Below, in pieces: positions 25,324 to 37,084 of a DNA stretch of 64,000 nucleotides. The stretch is from Malania oleifera. Taxonomy: Eukaryota > Streptophyta > Magnoliopsida > Santalales > Ximeniaceae. The DNA is taken from positions 57,633,889-57,697,888 of the forward strand of contig NC_080422.1 of the NCBI RefSeq assembly GCF_029873635.1. Direction: 5' to 3'. A program made the translations under genes and the position numbers. A model generated the notes under the pieces. That model was given only the letters and a program-made list of their open reading frames with translations, searched no databases and was not told the origin of the DNA. Numbering within the stretch: position 1 is the first letter of the stretch; each line of letters opens with the position of its first letter.

Positions 25324-26280
25324 CCCTAAACTTCAAAGATTTTGACACCAAGAAATTTTTCAGCAATCAAAATTCCCAAGAAGCTCTCAAACTCTCTTGT
25401 GTTCATCCTACTTCAACTACTAAGTTACTGCTGATACAAATTCCGAAGTAGAGCTTTCAAAGTCTGAATCTTTCAATACTTGCAAGATATTTGATGATCT
25501 AAATTCAGTATTGTGCTTCAATCCATTTATATTTGATTTACTTTGAAGTATACTTGTTCTAAATCTTGTACTAATCTACTCTGTTGTGAGAGTGTCTTTT
25601 GTACAAAAACTTTTCTCTATCTTGGTTCTTTTTTATAAACAATTCAAGGTTGTGGAATCGTTGGACTGAACGAGGGAATATCGTTTGGGGAGGCGGGCTC
25701 TAGCCTAAACAAAGGAGTGGTTGAAATCGGTATTGTTCCATCCGTCAACGGAATCGAACTAATGAATCCTTTGGTGGTTTGCCATAAGCAAGGACGTAGG
25801 CTGGGTATAAGCCGAACCTCGTAAAACCTTGTGTCTCTCTTCTTCCTTACTCTTTATTTTTCAGCAAAACTTACAACATGCGTGTATGCTTTAAATTGTT
25901 AAATTTTGAGTGTATGGTTGTTAAATAGACCGGAGGATAATTCATTTTGGTTTGATCAGCATTGATTGCGGAAACCGAAAAGGACTACGTTGGTTGATCA
26001 TCCTAAACTTATTAATCTAAAAATTTGATTAATAATTAAACACAAAGAAGAAGTGTATTTGTGAAATAACACGGAGCTTATATCTATTTTGCATGTTTTA
26101 CATTTTGATATAGGGCTATTGACATAAAGATCAAGGTTTTGATTATCTTATTGATTGGTTGTGGTTGAATTGATTTTGTGATTGCTTGTTGTGATTGTTG
26201 ATATAAAACAAAGTATTAAAAAGGAATGAATTTTTAAATTCCCAATTCACCCCCCTCTTGGTAAGCTATCCTAATTTCAA

Positions 26281-26294
26281 TTGGTATCAGAGCC
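26281..26294 (+). other. Primer-binding site (tRNA-iMet type)
   Basis: The sequence ttggtatcagagcc lies directly after the 5' LTR. It matches the usual plant Copia primer site complementary to the 3' end of initiator tRNA-Met. Confidence 0.9.
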
Positions 26295-26337
26295 TAGTTA
26301 TAGCAAATTCCTAACAAGAAGTTATAAAAAGATCTAA

Positions 26338-28123
26338 ATGGCAAACATAGGAGTAGCTCCTTTTGGAGAGGGCCAATCCCTCAACTCGTCCACCATTCTT
26401 TTGTGGACACAACTACACCTTTTTGAAAAAAAGAATGCAAATCTACCTCCAACACATGGATTCGAAAGCGTGGGAAGTTGTTATAGATGGAGACCTTATT
26501 CCCACTAAAATAGTAGATGGATAACAAATTCCAAAATAGAAAATGGATATGATTGATTCAGATTGTAAAATGCTTCAAATAAATTCAAGTGCTATAAATG
26601 CTCTGTATTGTGCTTTAGACGCTAACGAATTTAATAGGGTCATGGCTTGTAAAACAGCTAAAGAAATATAGGACAAATTAGAAGTTACATATGAAGGAAC
26701 TATTGATGTTAGGGACAATATGATAGACATGTTAACAAGCGAATATGAAGCATTCAAGATGAATACAGATGAAACCATATCAAGTATGTACGCAAGATTC
26801 ACCCACATAATCAATTCCTTAAGTGCCTTAGGAAAAACTTACACCACCTACGAAATGTTTAGGAAAATTTTGAGAGGCGTTCCCTCCATATGGGAACCAA
26901 AGGCTTTAGTAATAGCTGAAGTAAGAAACCTTAAGACCACCTCCTTAGATGAACTCATAGGTTCACTTCTTACCTTTGAAATGGCTCTAAAAGAAAGAAA
27001 TCCTGAACCAAAGCATAAGAAATCTATTGCACTAAAATCATCTAGCCACAGCTCAAGTGAAGAAGAAAGTGAAACAAGTGACTTGGATCAAGATGAATTA
27101 GCATTAATCACTAAGAGACTAGGTAAGTTTTATAGAAGGAATAAAAGATTTCCTAGAAAGTTCAACAAAAGGAAAACTGAAAAAGGAGAATCAAGTAGAA
27201 AAGAAAATAAAAGTAAAAATGAACCTCCAATATGCTATCACTGTAAGAAACCAGGGTATATCAAACAGGACTGCCCATTGCTCAAGAAAGACAAGAAGAA
27301 AAAGAAGGAAACTATGAAGGCTACTTGGGATGACTTAAGGTCCAACGAAATGGAAAACGAATCAAGTGGACAAGAGATGGCAAACATATGCTTCATGGCG
27401 AATGATGAAGAGATAAATTCCTACTACTCTTCAACAGAATCTTGCAATGAATCTTGTGATGAGTCATGTGATAGTATGCCCTCATACAAGGAATTAAAAG
27501 ATGAATTGTTTTCCCTACATAAAAGATTCATAAAAATTTCCAAAAGAAATATAACCTCGAAGGATCAAAATAAAGAACTACTGAAGCAACTTCAATCATT
27601 CAAAACCATTGAAAAAGAAAAGGACTCTTGTATTGAGAAGTTAGAGAAGGAAGTAAGTAAAGTAACTCAAGAATTAGGAAAAACTCATAAAGAAAACTTG
27701 AATAAAAATGATTTAGAAGTGAATGAACTTAAGAAATTAGTAGAGGATAAAGAAAAAATTATATATAACTTTACAAAAGGTAAAGATAATTTTGAAAAGA
27801 TGATTGGACAGCAAAGGCTACATGGGAATAAAGAAGGAATTGGTTATAATGGTAAAAAAAATAAAAATAATAAGAAATTATACATGGGATACTTCATCAA
27901 GGAAGCCAAGCACTATGCAAGCACTTCCTCAAGCAACAAACATGAACGCACTACTTGCTATGTGTGCAAGACTAAAGGTCATGTAATTTTTGATTGCCCA
28001 CTGAAAAGGAAGTATGTTAAAGTACAAGGAGAATGGAAAGTTAATAATGGAACTAACAACAAAACAAAGAAAGTTAAAAGAATTTGGGTTCCAAAGACTA
28101 ACACAATGAATCCTCCATTGTAG
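26338..28123 (+). pseudogene. Sirevirus-like gag
   Basis: Capsid-like protein gene of the plus-strand Copia element. The ATG at 26338 (MANIGVAPFGEGQSLN) opens a frame that shifts near 26450 and has stops until 26700. From 26720 it is open for 467 codons. The open part has a UBN2-type gag segment (YEAFKMNTDETISSMYARF), a CCHC knuckle CYHCKKPGYIKQDC (about residue 172), a long Lys/Glu-rich predicted coiled coil (residues about 255-370), and a second CCHC knuckle CYVCKTKGHVIFDC (about residue 414). It ends KRIWVPKTNTMNPPL at a TAG. Length and two knuckles fit Sirevirus gags. It is the longest open frame in the window, so this insertion is comparatively young. Confidence 0.88.
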
Positions 28124-28147
28124 GTATGTTTTAGGACAATATCATCA

Positions 28148-28281
28148 ATGGATAAGTGGTACTTGGACAGTGGGTGTTCAAGACATATGACCGGCGATAA
28201 GACCAAGTTTACCTCTCTAAGACAAAAGGATGGAGGATATGTCACCTTCAGCGATAATGCCAAAGGTAAGATCATTGGCAT
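28148..28281 (+). pseudogene. Sirevirus-like protease start (truncated)
   Basis: The sequence encodes WYLDSGCSRHMTGD followed by FSDNAKGKIIGI, the start of Copia protease with its D-S-G active site. After KIIGI the frame runs into unrelated DNA at 28282. The rest of the protease and the integrase zinc-binding region are missing. Confidence 0.85.
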
Positions 28282-29108
28282 TGTGATTATGCATCAAAAC
28301 TGCATAATTAGGCACTTTAACCCGGTCTTTATGGCTTATATTTTTAACTAAATGTCCAATTACGTACAATATTTTAAAAAAGTTTTGAATTTATTAATCT
28401 TGAATTTTATTGCACAATTTATGAATTTTTGGTAATTTTTTGTCGCAGGAAAAGTCCAGGGAACCAAAACCGATACCTGTTTGTATTTCATGCATCACTT
28501 TTACGTCTGAGCTCCGATCAAGACAATTCAAATTTCGAGAGAAATAGAAAATGATTATCTACAACTTTTGTGTTTTGCGTTTTATGAAAAACGGGCTCCA
28601 GAAGGGTCAAATATGGCGATGAACAGAGAATGGAAAAAATAAAATATATATATGAGGACATGTGATGTGACCCGGCCATGCAACCCGGGTCAGACCGAAT
28701 TGGGTCAGAATTCCCCATCTGGGTATGGCTGCACAGTGCCTCCTTTATATAGCTCCAGCGCAGCTTTCTTGCGGGAGCTTCTCCTTTCTTCCTCTTCTTC
28801 TTCTTCTTTAATTTTCTTTCTTTCCATCTTGTCTCTCTTGCAGCTTCTCTCCCTTTGTTTTCTTCTTCTTCTTCTTCTTCTTCTTCTTCTTCTTCTCTTC
28901 TTCTTCCTCTCTTGTTGCTTCTCTTGCTCTTTGTTCTCCTCTCTACTTTTTCCCCTTTCCCCTATTGCTGCCACTATCGTTCCATAGCAGGAAAGACACC
29001 AGCAGTGTCTTCAACCTTCCGCAGGAACTACTGCCATATCAACCCGAGACAGCCCCTGCTGTCCACTTTGCTCCAGCCAGCCGAAAGGTCCTCCCTTGTA
29101 GCAACACA
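28282..29108 (+). mobile_element. Unrelated LTR-like insert replacing part of pol
   Basis: This is an 827 bp block that is not pol. It starts TGTGATTATGC and ends GTAGCAACACA, has a TATA-like tttatatagc at about 28744, and a long CTT/CT tract afterwards (28778-28940), like a solo LTR with its leader. No TSD is visible (ggcat against gtagc). About 0.7-0.8 kb of expected pol is missing at the same place, so the event was an insertion plus a deletion, or a recombination. Confidence 0.55.
28778..28940 (+). repeat. (CTT)n / CT-rich microsatellite
   Basis: A long imperfect CTT and CTCTT tract. It produces poly-Ser, poly-Leu and poly-Arg reading frames on both strands that are not genes. Confidence 0.9.
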
Positions 29109-31301
29109 GTAGCAACTAGAACCTTAAGCCTATGAGGAAAACAATAAGCTTTTGTAATAGTGGATGATTATTCAAGATTCACTTGGGTATTATTCTTAGC
29201 AAACAAAGATGAAGTCTGTGACATGCTAATCACCTTATGTAAGAAATTACAAAATGAAAAGGGCTATAATGTAACAAGATTTAGAAGTGATCAAGGTAGG
29301 GAGTTTAGAAACAAAGGGGTTTATAAATTCTGTAATGAATATGGAATAAATCATAATTTCTTAGCACCTAGAACTCCACAACAAAAGGGAGTTGTAGAAA
29401 GAAAAAATAGAACCCTACAAGAAATGGCAAGAACAATGATAAACGAAAATAACCTACCTAAATACTTTTGGGCTGAAACCGTAAATTCAACATGTTATAT
29501 TGTAAATAGGGTGTCTATAAGATCAAGTATAGAAAAAACACCATATGAACTATGGAAAGATAGAATACCTAATATATCCTACTTTCTTGTATTTGGATGC
29601 AAATGTTTTATCCTTAATATGAAAGATGATTTAGGAAAGTTTGATGTAAAATCTGATGAAGGTATCTTTTTAGGCTACTCTTCAAATAGCAAAGCCTATA
29701 GGGTTTATAATAGGAGAACTCTTACTATCATTGAATCAATACACCTAACATTTGATGAATCAAATAATTAAGAAAATAAAATTAAGATTGATGAAAAAGA
29801 AGATATTCCACAAAAAGAAGAAGATCTTGAAATAAAAGAAGAAAATAATAATGAAACTTCAAATGAAAACATTGTAGAAATCTAGAACTACCTAAAGAAT
29901 GGGGATATGCTAAAAGCCATCCAAAAGAACAAATTCTGGGAGAAACTTCAAAAGGAATAACCACTCGAGCCTCATTGAAAAATATTTGCAACCGTTATGC
30001 CTTTTTATCTCAAGATGAACCCAAGAATATTGAAGAAGTCTTAAAAGATGATTCTTGGATTATACCTATGCAAGAGGAACTAAATCAATTTGAAAGAAGT
30101 CAAGTGTAGGAACTTATACCTAAACCCAAAGACAAATCAATTATAGGAACTAAATGGGTATTTAGAAATAAATGGATGAAAATGGGATACTTATAAGAAA
30201 TAAAGTTAGGCTAGTAGCATAAGATTATAATCAAGAAGAAGGTATTGATTACGATGAAACCTTTACACCTGTAGCAAGAATGGAAGCAATTAGGATGCTC
30301 TTAGCTTATGCAGCCTATGGATTTCAAATTATACCAAATGGATGTAAAATGTGCTTTCCTAAATATATATATATATATATAAATGAAGAAGTATATGTCA
30401 AACAACCTCCAGATTTTGAAAATTCAAAAAATCCAGATCATGTATTTAAGTTAACAAAGTTTTATATGAATTGAAACAAGCTCCTAGAGATTGGTATGAA
30501 AGACTAAGCAAGTTCCTAATTCAAAACAATTTTTCAAGAGGAAAGATAGATAGCACTTTATTTTTAAAAACCAAAAACAAAGACATGCTTATAGTACAAA
30601 TTTATGTTGATGATATTATTTTTGGAGCAACTGATGAATATTTCTGTAATGAATTTGCTAAGTCTATGCAAAAAGAGTTTGAGATGAGCATGATGCGAGA
30701 GTTAAATTACTTCCTAGGGTTACAAATCAAATAAGCAGAAAATGGAACTTTCATAAATGAAACTAAGTATATTAAAGACATGTTAAAGAAGTTTGATATG
30801 GAAGAAAGTAAACTTATAGGAACTCCCATGAGCACCTCAACTAGTCTTGACAAGGATGAAAAAGGGAAACAAGTAGATACCAAGCATTACCGAGGCCTGA
30901 TAGGAAGCTTACTTTACTTAACCGCAAGTAGATCAGATATTATGTTTAGCGTATGTATGTGTGCTAGGTTCCAATCGACTCCTAAGGAATCACACCAGAC
31001 AGCAGTTAAAAGAATCCTTAGATATCTTCTAGGCACACTTGAACTAGGCTTATGGTATCCAAAGGGAATTGAATTTGAGATGACAAGTTATTCAGATGCA
31101 GACTTTGATGGATGCAAGATAGATAGAAAAAGCACTAGTGGAACTTGTCATTTTCTAGGACACTCTTTAGTCTCCTGGTCTTCAAAGAAACAAAACTCTG
31201 TGGCATTATCCACATCAGAAGCATAATACATAGCAGTAGGGAGTTGCTGTGCCCAAACATTGTACATGAAACAACAACTAAAAGATTTCAAAATTCAAAA
31301 T
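29109..31301 (+). pseudogene. Sirevirus-like pol (integrase, RT, RNase H), broken
   Basis: The integrase core resumes with RTLSL and continues FVIVDDYSRFTW, then RSDQGREF and the conserved Q-K-G-V-V-E-R-K-N-R-T-L block near 29380. This covers the D,D(35)E residues D, D and E. The integrase frame stops at 29771. RT follows with GTKWVFRNK, ETFTPVARMEAIRMLLA, a (TA)n slip near 30365, KQAPRDWYERL and the catalytic YVDDIIFG at about 30603-30626. The RNase H part includes YSDADFDGCKIDRKSTSGTC and ends SVALSTSEA, stop, YIAVGSCCAQTLYMKQQLKDFKIQ. Several stops and shifts occur. The frame is cut at 31301 by an inverted LTR fragment, so the RNase H terminus is missing. Confidence 0.9.
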
Positions 31302-32645
31302 TGAAATTAGGATAGCTTCCTAAGAGAAGGGGGGTGAATTGGAATTTTAAAATTATTTCAAGTTTAATTCTTTGTTTTATATCAACAATCACAACAAGTA
31401 AATACAAAAACAATTCAACCACAACCAATCAACAAGATAATCAAACACTCGATCTTTGTATCAATAGCCCTATAATAAATTGTAAGGCACGCTAAATTTA
31501 TGTAAGTCCTGTATTTATTCCAAACTCACAATTCTTCTTTGTGTTTAGCTTTTAAAAAAACTTTCAGATTAATAAATTTAGGATGATCAACCAACATAGT
31601 CCCTTTCGGTTTCCGCAATCAATGCTAATCAAGCCAAAACAAATGATCCTCCAGTCTATTTAACAACCATACACTTAGAATTTACAATTTAAAGCATACA
31701 CGTATGTTGTAAATATTTTTGAAAAATAAAGAGTAAGGAAGAAGAGAGGCACAAGATTTTACGAGTTTCGGCTTATACCTAGTCTACCTCCTCGCCTTTG
31801 GCAAACCACCAAAGGATTCACTAATCTAGTTTCGTTGACGGGTGGAACAATACCGATTACAATCACTCCTTCCGTTAGGCTAGAGTTTGCCTCTCCAAAT
31901 GATATTTTCTCATTTGAACCAATGATTCTACATCCCTAAATCATTTATAAACAAGAACCAAGATAGAGAAGAATTTGTGTTCAAGAAAACACTCTCACAG
32001 TAGAGTAGATTAGTACAACATTCAGTGCAAGAATACTTCAAAGTAAATCAAATATAAAGAGATTGAAGCTCAATACTAAATTTAAATCACCAAATATCTT
32101 CCAAGAATTGAAAGATTTAGACTTTGAAGGCTTTACTTCGAAGTTTGTATCAGCAGTAACTCAGTAGATGAAGATGAATGAGCACAAGAGAATTTGAGAG
32201 CTTTTTAGAGAACTTTGATTGCTGAAAATTTCTTGGTGTATAAAATATTTGAAGTTTGGGGCTATTTATAGAATTTTAAAAGTAATTCCTTACCCCCAAA
32301 GTTTCCTTGAAGTAGTTTCCAAGTTTTTCAAAATAATAGTGCCCAAAAAATTCTTTCAAAAAATCTTCTCGTTGAGAGTTTTTTAGCTAACGTTCGAGTG
32401 GCAATCGCCTGCCACGACTTGGCAGTCGTCTGTCATAGAAGAAACTCATAACATAGAAAACTAGCAATCGCCTGGCATGACCACCCAGGCACCTAGCTAT
32501 GTTCAGGTAGTTGCCTGGCATGCTACTGCCTCTTTGAAAAATTCTTCATTTAATTTGGCAGTCGCCTGGCCCTGCTGTTTTAAAAAAAACACTTTTCTTT
32601 TTAAAACCCTTCTTTTCTTTGATTTTGAAAACATACTTTAGGGTT
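31302..32645 (-). mobile_element. Inverted Sirevirus LTR fragment, copy 1
   Basis: On the minus strand this equals about 24896-26279 of the 5' LTR: it begins (plus strand) tgaaattaggatagcttcc and ends at actttagggtt. The first ~345 bp of the LTR are absent. It therefore lies in opposite orientation inside the element that carries the same LTR at both ends. It contains the ggcaggcgactgcc cluster at 32395-32575. Confidence 0.85.
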
Positions 32646-33300
32646 GCAGACTTTGATGGATGCAAGATAGATAGAAAAAGCACTAGTGGAACTTGTCATT
32701 TTCTAGGACACTTTTTAGTCTCCTGGTCTTCAAATAAACAAAACTCTGTGGCATTATCCACAGCAAAAGCAGAATACATAGCAGCAGGGAGTTGATGTGC
32801 CCAAACATTGTATATGAAACAACAACTAAAAGATTTCAAAATTCAATATTGAAATTAGGATAGCTTCCCAAGAGAGGGGGGTGAATTGGAATTTTAAAAT
32901 TATTTCAAGTTTAATTCTTTGTTTTATATCAACAATCACAACAAGTAAATACAAAAACAATTCAACCACAACCAATCAACAAGATAATCAAACACTCGAT
33001 CTTTGTATCAATAGCTCTATAATAAATTGTAAAGCATGCTGAATTTATGTAAGCCCTATGTTTATTCCAAACTCACAATTCTTCTTTGTATTTAGCTTTT
33101 AAACAAACTTTCAGATTAATAAGTTTAGGACGATCAACCAACGTAGTCCCTTTCGATTTCCGCAATCAATGCGATCAAGCAAAAACAAATTATCCTCCGG
33201 TCTATTTAACAACCACACACTCAAAATTACCAATTTAAAGTGTACACGCATGTTGTAAATATTGCTGAAAAATAAAGAGTAAGGAAAAAGAGAGACACAA
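32646..33300. repeat. Tandem duplicate of 31098-31750 (pol end plus inverted LTR start)
   Basis: The sequence at 32646 (gcagactttgatggatgcaa) repeats 31098 with an offset of 1548 bp. It carries a second copy of the RNase H end (32646-32849) and a second inverted LTR start (32850-33300), with a few percent divergence. Similarity stops near 33300. The duplicated RNase H copy reads STAKAEYIAAGS where the first reads STSEA, stop, YIAVGS. Confidence 0.88.
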
Positions 33301-33719
33301 TTAGCAAACATATTCACAAAACCACTCTCTGAAGAGCGGTTCATATTCATTAGAAGAGAATTAGGAATGATGCATATATGAGAAGAAAACTAAACAAGCT
33401 CTCTGCTTGGCAGGTGACTGCCACCTAGGTGCTAGGCGACTACCATGCTACTGACTTTATATTTTTCTTGTTTGACAGGCGCCTGCCTTCTCCTAGCAGG
33501 CGACTGCCTCGCGATGAGTAGGGTTTAAAGCACTGTTATATGTCTTTTTAACTTCCCTCAGGCGCCTACCATTTCTCCTCTCTCTCCGAAAATCCTCATT
33601 CCTGCTCTTTTCAAACAAATTCCTTTTCCAAATCAACCCGAAACCGTGAATCAAACCTAACCTCCACACCAATTCGTATAAAAACCTAAGGTCTGTCAAC
33701 TTCCCTCTTCAAAACAAAC
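33301..33719 (+). promoter_or_regulatory. Region upstream of post-pol ORF with LTR-type motif cluster
   Basis: At 33405-33570 there are about six copies of the same ggcaggcgactgcc-type motif found in this element's LTRs upstream of the TATA box. A TATA-like gttatatgtc follows at about 33536, then a pyrimidine-rich stretch and the ATG of the post-pol ORF at 33720. The layout copies the LTR promoter and may be an internal promoter. This is inference. Confidence 0.45.
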
Positions 33720-34928
33720 ATGCCATAGATAAAATCGGTTGGTAACAAGGGTTCCTCCTCCTCCACAAGGATCAACAATGATGAAGTAGAGAAGTGGTTA
33801 GTAACTCCTCATGCTAAGAATCTCTATAGGAATCACATCGCTTCAGCTGAACCAATCCCAGGTAAAATACTTGATGTTACATTCTTCAATTCTGATTTTC
33901 CTGAAATCATGGAACTGATTAAGGAAATTGGGTGGGAATGGTTTATTACATATCAAGCAAAAGGGTACTATCCAAACGTGGTTCGGATTTTCTATGCTAA
34001 CATGGAGAAGTTTGAAAATGGGATCAAAACAAATCTTCTAGGGCCAAATATTCATCTTACTCCTATATCTTTGCAAAAAATTCTTCGAGTCAAGCCAAGA
34101 GATTTTGAGGTTCACATTGCTGAGAAACAATGGATAATGACCCAAGGATTTACTCTAGAGGAATTTTTACCCCTAGTCATAACTGATACACCTATCTCCT
34201 TTGGGCATCCACCTCTTTACAAATAGCTCAATCTCCAAGCTTTAATCCTGCACAAACTTATTACAAATAATATCCTACCACGTTCCGGTTCTCATGATCA
34301 TATTTCCTTCTTAGATTGTTTTCTTATGTGGTGTATTTTCAATGGAAAAAAGCTGGATCTTCCAAGTTTACTTCTCAAATGGATCAATATGAAAGTTGAT
34401 GCCCCTCTTGTCATTCTACCATATGTTAGGATGTTAAATATGGTATTTGCTCATTTCAATGTTCTCACATCATCATTTAACTTCACTAGAAAAACCCATT
34501 ATGATATCTTTTCTAATACTATTCTTAAGCATATGGGATATAAGCAAACTCCTCAAGGGTGGTTTCACAAGGGATATTGTCACATCTCATCTACATCACC
34601 TCTTCAGCCTTCCATGCCAAACCCTTCAGTACAACTTGACCTAGAAACTCCCTCTTGGTTCGTTCCATTTTACAATCACTATATGACCTTCAGTGATGGA
34701 ATGCAATCTGGACTTGGTACACTTTGGGAGAAGGTTTCCACTGTGGAAACTCATTGTTCAAGCCTTGTTCATCATGTTGACAAGATTTAGAAACATTTGG
34801 CTAGCTCTTCCAAAGGCAAATCTCATATGGATATCAGCTCTGCTCCATCTAGTGATGATGAATCTGCTAAACAATCTGAACAAGAGGAAGAGAAAGATGA
34901 AAGTGGGTCTATGGAAGCCTCTGATTAA
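33720..34928 (+). pseudogene. Post-pol ORF, putative plant transposon protein type
   Basis: A 402-codon frame lies between pol and the 3' LTR, in sense orientation, in the place where some Sireviruses have an env-like ORF. It is open apart from three in-frame TAG codons (33726, 34224, 34788). The region LIKEIGWEWFITYQAKGYYP...VRIFYANM...LLGPNIHLTPISLQKIL resembles the 'putative plant transposon protein' domain (a tryptophan, an FYAN-like block, then an 'I-L' helix). A second block (FLDCFLMWCIFNGKKLDLPSLL) follows at residues about 195-225. The C-terminus is Ser/Glu/Asp-rich (DDESAKQSEQEEEKDES). No signal peptide or membrane span is evident, so it does not look like an envelope protein. The function is unknown. 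Confidence 0.75.
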
Positions 34929-35104
34929 TGTATTTCATCTATATGATATTTAACACTATTTGCCTATGTATTAGTATTTCTGAGTACTTCACCGGATAGC
35001 ATTTTCTTTGTGTTTGTAAGATCTACAAGTCCTATGTATTACAGCTCTTCACTATGTTTTTTTTGTTTTTTTTATCATTCTTGTTTCCTTTTTGATTGAT
35101 GTTC

Positions 35105-35360
35105 AAAAGGGGGAGAGTGTTTGAGAGAAAGCAGTGCAAAAAGAAATATGCTATGGGCTTGTAAGAATGTGAATGCATATGTAAAGGAATGCTTGTTGTA
35201 AGAATGCATATGTAATGGAATGCTTGTTGTATGAAAGTATTACTTCTTATTGACATGAGGTATATGCAATATATTTGGTATATGCTTGTTGAAAGGGGGA
35301 GCCATGAGCATTATTTCTTATTTTTTGCTCTAGATTTGTTATCATCAAAAAGGGGGAGAT
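35105..35360 (+). other. Three polypurine tracts before 3' LTR
   Basis: The tracts aaaagggggagag (35105), gaaagggggag (35291) and aaaaagggggagat (35347) all precede the 3' LTR. The last one abuts the LTR and is the plus-strand priming site. Multiple polypurine tracts are a reported Sirevirus trait. Confidence 0.8.
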
Positions 35361-37084
35361 TTTTGGCCTAACAAGGCTTACAATTCTCATTTTGATGATA
35401 ACAAATCATGATGTGTTTAATATGGTTTGTTTGAAGTGAGAGTTTTTGAGAAGGAAGGCAAAGCTTAAAGATAGTGGCAAAGTTTAGAGAGAGTTCAAAG
35501 CTCAAAAGGATGATAAAGTTTATGATGAAAGTACTATTCAAAAAGATCAAGAAAGGAGGATGATCAGAAGCTCAAAGATGATAGAAGAACAAGGACTTAC
35601 TTAAAGATCAAAAGAATATGTTTTTAAGGATGTTTGTATGTATGTACTTCAAGTAAACTTCAAATATAAACTGAATTGAAGCTCTCATAAAATCAAAAGA
35701 AACTTAGAAATAATTTTTTTAGTAAAACCCTAAAGTATGTTTTTCAAATCAAAGAAAAGAAGGGTTTAAAGAAGAAAAGTTTTTTTTAAAATAAAAGGGC
35801 CAAGCGACTGCCCAAATTAAATAAGGAATTTTCAAAGAGGTAGTAGGGTGCCAGGCGACTACTTGAGCACAACCAGGCACCTGGGTGGTCAAGCCAGGTG
35901 ACTGCCTAGGTTCTGGCAGGTGACTGCCAGTGTTCTATGTTTTGAAATTCTTCTATGGTAGGCGACTGCTAGGTCATGGCAGGCGACTGCCACTTGAACG
36001 TTTGTTTAAAATACTCCAACGGGAAGATATTTTAAACGGATTTCTTAGGTACTACTTTTTGAAAAAGTCAGGGATTAATCCAAGTAAACTTTGGGGGCAA
36101 GGAATTACTTATAACCATCTATAAATAGCCTTAAACTTCAAAAATTTTGACACCAAGAAATTTTCCAGAAATCAAAATTCCCAAAAAGCTCTCAAACTCT
36201 CTTGTGTTCATTCTACTTCAATTACTGAGTTACTGCTGATACAAATTCCGAAATAAAGCCTTCAAAGTCTGAATCTTTCAATACTTGGAAGATATTTGGT
36301 GTTCTAAATTCAGTATTGAGTTTCAATCCTTTTATATTTGATTTACTTTGAAGTATACTTGTGTTGAATCTTGTACTAATCTACTCTGCTGTGAGAGTGT
36401 CTTTTGTACACAAACTTTTCTCTATCTTGGTTCTTGTTTATAGATGGTTCAAGGTTGTAGAATCATTGGACTAAACGAGGGAATATCGTTTGGAGAGGTG
36501 AGCTCTAGCCTAAAGGAAGGAGTGGTTGTAATCAGTATTGTTTCACCCGTCAACGGAACTGAACTAGTGAATCCTTTGGTGGTTTGCCAAAGGCGAGGAT
36601 GTAGGCTGGGTATAAGCCGAACCTCATAAAAACTTGTGTCTCTCTTCTTCCTTACTCTTTACTTTTCATCAAAACTTACAACTTGCGTGTATGCTTTAAA
36701 TTGTTAAATTCTGAGTGTATGGTTGTTAAATAGACGAGAGGATAATTCTTTTTGGCTTGATCAGCATTGATTGCGGAAACCAAAAGGGACTACGTTGGTT
36801 GATCATCCTAAACTTATTAATCTAAAAGTTTGTTTAATAATTAAACACAAAGAAGAAGTGTATTTGTGAAATAACACTGGGCTCATATAAATTTTGCATG
36901 TTTTACATTTTGATACAGGGCTATTGACATAAAGATCAAAGTTTTGATTATCTTATTGATTGGTTGTGGTTGAATTGATTTTGTGATTGCTTCTTGTGAT
37001 TGTTGATATAAAACAAAGTATTAAAAAGGAAAGAATTTTTAAATTCCCAATTCACTCCCCTCTATGGAAGCTATCCTAATTTCA
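35361..37084 (+). mobile_element. 3' LTR of Sirevirus-like Copia element
   Basis: This is a 1724 bp partner of 24549-26279. The left terminus reads TTTTGGCC where the 5' LTR has TGTTGGCC, so the TG is mutated; the right terminus is CCTAATTTCA. The TATA box is at 36119-36128 and the motif cluster at 35810-35995. Differences between the two LTRs are scattered point changes and small indels, notably the loss of about 35 bp near 35795. Confidence 0.92.

Larger units (their letters stand above)
24549..26279 (+). mobile_element. 5' LTR of Sirevirus-like Copia element
   Basis: The termini are TGTTGGCC... and ...CCTAATTTCA, length 1731 bp. It is nearly collinear with the 3' LTR (35361-37084). A TATA box (ctataaatag) is at 25314-25323, preceded by a cluster of 'ggcaggcgactgcc' motifs at 24975-25175. 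A tRNA-Met-type primer-binding site (ttggtatcagagcc) follows at 26281-26294. The near TSD is cgatg (24544-24548) against tgatg (37085-37089). Confidence 0.92.

Noticed and set aside
26281-26294. tRNA gene fragment
   Set aside because: The match is only to the 3' end complement of initiator tRNA and directly follows an LTR, so it is a primer-binding site.
28652-29112. Overlapping frames with poly-Ser, poly-Leu and poly-Arg
   Set aside because: They are translations of a CTT/CT microsatellite on both strands and have no coding signature.
35032-35256. 74-codon minus-strand frame
   Set aside because: It is in the non-coding region with polypurine tracts before the 3' LTR, antisense to the element, with no domain.
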